Assembly (NCBI GenBank): GCA_964567475.1
Contig: CAZMMV010000084.1
Coordinates: 1 to 6,290 of the forward strand
Length of the DNA stretch: 6,290 nt
Direction of reading: 5' to 3'
Origin: CAZMMV01 sp964567475
GTDB lineage: Bacteria > Bacillota > Clostridia > Tissierellales > Tissierellaceae
Shown here: in pieces, positions 4,334-6,290 of the stretch
Layout of the letters: each line of letters starts with the position of its first letter
Position numbering within the stretch: the stretch's first letter is position 1
The notes under the pieces: model-generated
What the model was told of the DNA's origin: nothing
Database searches by the model: none
Seen by the model: the letters and a program-made list of their open reading frames with translations, nothing else
Made by a program: the position numbers and the translations under genes

Positions 4334-5995
4334 ATGAGTGAATTAAAAATGTTTTGTTTTCAATGTCAAGAAGCTATGAATAATAAGGGCTGTACAAAAG
4401 TAGGTATGTGCGGTAAAACAGCAGACTTAGCAGCACTTCAAGATTTAATGATTTATACAGTAAAAGGTATTTCTGAATTAGGAGTTAAGGCAGATGAAAT
4501 AGCTTTTGAAATGCAAGGAATGGATAGATTCTTAATTGAAGCATTATTTATGACTATTACAAATGCAAACTTTGACAAAGATAGATTCTTTGAAAAGATT
4601 AAAGAAGGATTAAAATTAAGAGATGAGTTAAAGGATGAGTTAGTTAAAAGGGATGTAGAATTAACAAACTTAGTAGATGCATCAACATTTACTGTAAATT
4701 CTAACGATGATATAGTATTTAAATCAAGAAGTGAAAAAGTAGGAGTATTAGCTACTGAAGACGAAGATATAAGAAGTCTGAGAGAATTAATTATATATGG
4801 ATTGAAAGGAATGGCAGCTTATGCGGAACATGCTGACAATCTAGGATATGAAGATAAGGAAATTGCAAAGTTTATTCGTAAAGCAATGGCAGCTACATTA
4901 GATGATAGTTTAACAGTAGATGAATTAGTTGCTCTTACTTTAGAAACAGGCGAGTATGGAGTTAAGACTATGGCTTTACTTGATCAAGCAAATACATCAA
5001 CATATGGTAATCCAGAAATATCAGAGGTAAATATTGGAGTTAGAAACAATCCAGCAATACTAGTGTCAGGTCATGACTTAAAAGACTTTGAGGAATTATT
5101 AGAACAAACTAAAGGTTCAGGAGTAGATATATATACTCATGGAGAAATGTTACCAGCTAACTATTATCCAAAGTTTAAAGAATATGATAACTTTGTAGGT
5201 AATTATGGAAGTGCTTGGTGGGCACAAAAAGAAGAGTTTGACAAGTTCAACGGACCTATTTTATTCACTACAAATTGTATAGTACCACCTAAAGCTTCTT
5301 ATGCTGATAGAGTATATACTACAGGTAGTTCAGGATATCCAGGATTTACACATATACCTGATAGAGTAAATAACCAAGCAAAGGATTTTTCTCAAGTAAT
5401 AGAACATGCTAAGAAATTAGCTGCACCAACAGAAATAGAAACAGGTAAAATCGTAGGTGGATTTGCTCATGCTCAAGTATTTGCTTTAGCTGACAAAATA
5501 GTAGATGCAGTTAAGTCAGGAGCTATAAAGAAATTCTTCGTAATGGCAGGATGTGATGGTAGACAAGGAAAGAGAAGCTACTATACAGAATTTGCAGAAG
5601 CTCTTCCAAAGGATACTGTTATTCTTACAGCAGGATGTGCAAAGTTTAGATACAACAAGCTTAACTTAGGAGATATAGGTGGAATACCAAGAGTATTGGA
5701 CGCAGGACAGTGTAACGACTCTTATTCTCTAGCAATTATAGCTATGAAACTTAAAGAAATATTTGAATTAAACGATATAAATGATCTTCCAATAGCATAT
5801 AATATTGCTTGGTATGAGCAAAAGGCAGTAATAGTATTACTTGCATTATTATCATTAGGTGTAAAAAATATTCACTTAGGACCTACACTACCAGCATTCC
5901 TTTCACCAAATGTGGCTAATGTATTAGTAGAAAACTTTGGTATAGGAACTATTGGAGAAGTAGAAGATGATATAAAAATGTTTATGGAAGCATAA
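4334..5995 (+). CDS. hcp: Hybrid cluster protein (hydroxylamine reductase), class I
   Basis: This is a full-length Hcp of 553 residues, the usual size for the class I protein of strict anaerobes. The N-terminal cluster motif is C8-x2-C11-x8-C20-x5-C26, the compact class I spacing that binds a cubane cluster (enterobacterial class II has longer spacing). The hybrid Fe-S-O cluster ligands are all present by comparison with the Desulfovibrio protein: H247 (SGHDL), E271 (THGEM), C315 (TTNCIVP), C407 (MAGCDGR, the likely persulfide Cys), C435 (TAGCAK), C460 (DAGQCND) and E495 (WYEQK). Hcp is cytoplasmic. It reduces hydroxylamine in vitro, and in vivo it is regarded as a nitric oxide reductase or protein S-nitrosylation enzyme in nitrosative stress. 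It has its own HcpR-like promoter and a terminator. Its ribosome binding site is AGGGGGT (4319-4325). No separate Hcr reductase gene is seen, as is common with class I proteins. Confidence 0.98.
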   Translation: MSELKMFCFQCQEAMNNKGCTKVGMCGKTADLAALQDLMIYTVKGISELGVKADEIAFEMQGMDRFLIEALFMTITNANFDKDRFFEKIKEGLKLRDELKDELVKRDVELTNLVDASTFTVNSNDDIVFKSRSEKVGVLATEDEDIRSLRELIIYGLKGMAAYAEHADNLGYEDKEIAKFIRKAMAATLDDSLTVDELVALTLETGEYGVKTMALLDQANTSTYGNPEISEVNIGVRNNPAILVSGHDLKDFEELLEQTKGSGVDIYTHGEMLPANYYPKFKEYDNFVGNYGSAWWAQKEEFDKFNGPILFTTNCIVPPKASYADRVYTTGSSGYPGFTHIPDRVNNQAKDFSQVIEHAKKLAAPTEIETGKIVGGFAHAQVFALADKIVDAVKSGAIKKFFVMAGCDGRQGKRSYYTEFAEALPKDTVILTAGCAKFRYNKLNLGDIGGIPRVLDAGQCNDSYSLAIIAMKLKEIFELNDINDLPIAYNIAWYEQKAVIVLLALLSLGVKNIHLGPTLPAFLSPNVANVLVENFGIGTIGEVEDDIKMFMEA

Positions 5996-6007
5996 ATCTT
6001 AAATTAG

Positions 6008-6033
6008 ACCTCTTGCTAAGCAAGGGGTTTTTT
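6008..6033 (+). terminator. Rho-independent terminator of hcp
   Basis: A nine-pair stem ACCTCTTGC/GCAAGGGGT (6008-6016 with 6020-6028, one G-T wobble) has a three-base loop and runs directly into six Ts (6028-6033). It begins 12 bases after the hcp stop and ends the hcp transcript. Confidence 0.9.
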
Positions 6034-6034
6034 G

Positions 6035-6043
6035 TGTTATAAT
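6035..6043 (+). promoter_or_regulatory. Extended -10 promoter of the DUF896 gene
   Basis: TGT-TATAAT is a TGn extended -10 with a perfect TATAAT (6038-6043), about 40 bases upstream of the start codon. A weak -35 candidate TTGCTA (6014-6019, 18-base spacer) lies inside the hcp terminator stem. The extended -10 would explain activity without a good -35. This gene is therefore likely transcribed separately from hcp. Confidence 0.6.
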
Positions 6044-6083
6044 AAAGTATATTATAACTAATAAATTTGATTGGAGAGATTAT

Positions 6084-6290
6084 ATGAAAGAATTAATTAA
6101 GAAAATAAATGAACTTGCAAATAAATCAAAGACTGTTGGATTAACAGATGAAGAAAAAGAAAAACAAAAGGAACTTCGTAAAGAATATATATCTGTTTTT
6201 AGAGGGAATATGAAAGAAACGTTAATGAATGTAAAAGTTGTAGATAAAGAAGGAAAAGACGTAACACCAGAAAAACTAAAGGAAGAACAA
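6084..6290 (+). CDS. DUF896 / UPF0291 family protein (YnzC-like), 3' end beyond window
   Basis: The first 69 codons are visible and the frame is open at the window edge. The product has the family hallmarks: INELANKSK near the start, TDEEKEKQKELRKEYI (about 21-36), FRGNMKETL (39-47) and the DKEGKDVTPEKLK segment near the end. Together they match the small two-helix YnzC type of Bacillota, which are usually about 65-85 residues long, so only a few residues are probably missing. The family is cytoplasmic and its biochemical role is not established. Some members belong to SOS-associated loci. The ribosome binding site is GGAGAG (6073-6078), five bases before the ATG. The gene has its own promoter and no evident functional link to hcp. 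Confidence 0.92.
   Translation, partial: MKELIKKINELANKSKTVGLTDEEKEKQKELRKEYISVFRGNMKETLMNVKVVDKEGKDVTPEKLKEEQ

Overview
The window is strongly AT-rich. It has strong AGGAGG-type ribosome binding sites, a class I hybrid cluster protein, a DUF896/YnzC-type protein and a Tyr-rich, coat-like cupin protein. Together these point to an anaerobic, probably spore-forming member of the Clostridia (Bacillota). I cannot name the genus from the sequence alone.

Layout: (1) Positions 1-277 hold the 5' end of an ISLre2-like insertion sequence on the minus strand. Its transposase is broken by a one-base frameshift after codon 12. (2) Positions 309-816 hold a minus-strand cupin gene with a strong 3' terminator and a candidate late-sporulation (SigK-type) promoter. 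(3) Positions 883-4205 hold a plus-strand operon of four tightly packed genes: a solute-binding-protein-like protein with no signal peptide and a DUF1858-like N-terminus; a HypB/UreG-like G3E GTPase rich in cysteines; an ABC ATPase that also carries a DUF1858-like N-terminal domain; and an 80-residue CxxC/CxxC zinc-ribbon-like protein. (4) Positions 4231-6033 hold hcp (hybrid cluster protein, often called hydroxylamine reductase) with its own promoter and terminator. (5) From 6084 to the window edge lies a nearly complete DUF896 gene.

The most striking signal is regulatory. The operon and hcp are each preceded by the same 14-bp palindrome GTAAC-N4-GTTAC (895-908 and 4234-4247). In both cases the palindrome centre lies exactly 29.5 bp upstream of the first base of a good -10 box, with no recognisable -35. 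That is the class II activator geometry (centre near -41.5) of Crp/Fnr-family regulators, and the motif resembles what I recall for clostridial HcpR sites. The four-gene operon and hcp therefore probably form one nitrosative-stress regulon.

The four-gene operon looks like an unusual, permease-less, cytoplasmic ABC-type system. It has a binding protein related to iron-type solute-binding proteins, a soluble ATPase, a metallochaperone-type GTPase and a zinc-ribbon protein, and no membrane component. DUF1858 is a domain family known to be associated with Hcp. My inference is that the operon encodes metal or Fe-S cluster handling for assembly or repair of Hcp, or of other clusters damaged by nitric oxide. 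That function is a hypothesis from domains, co-regulation and adjacency, not something the sequence proves.
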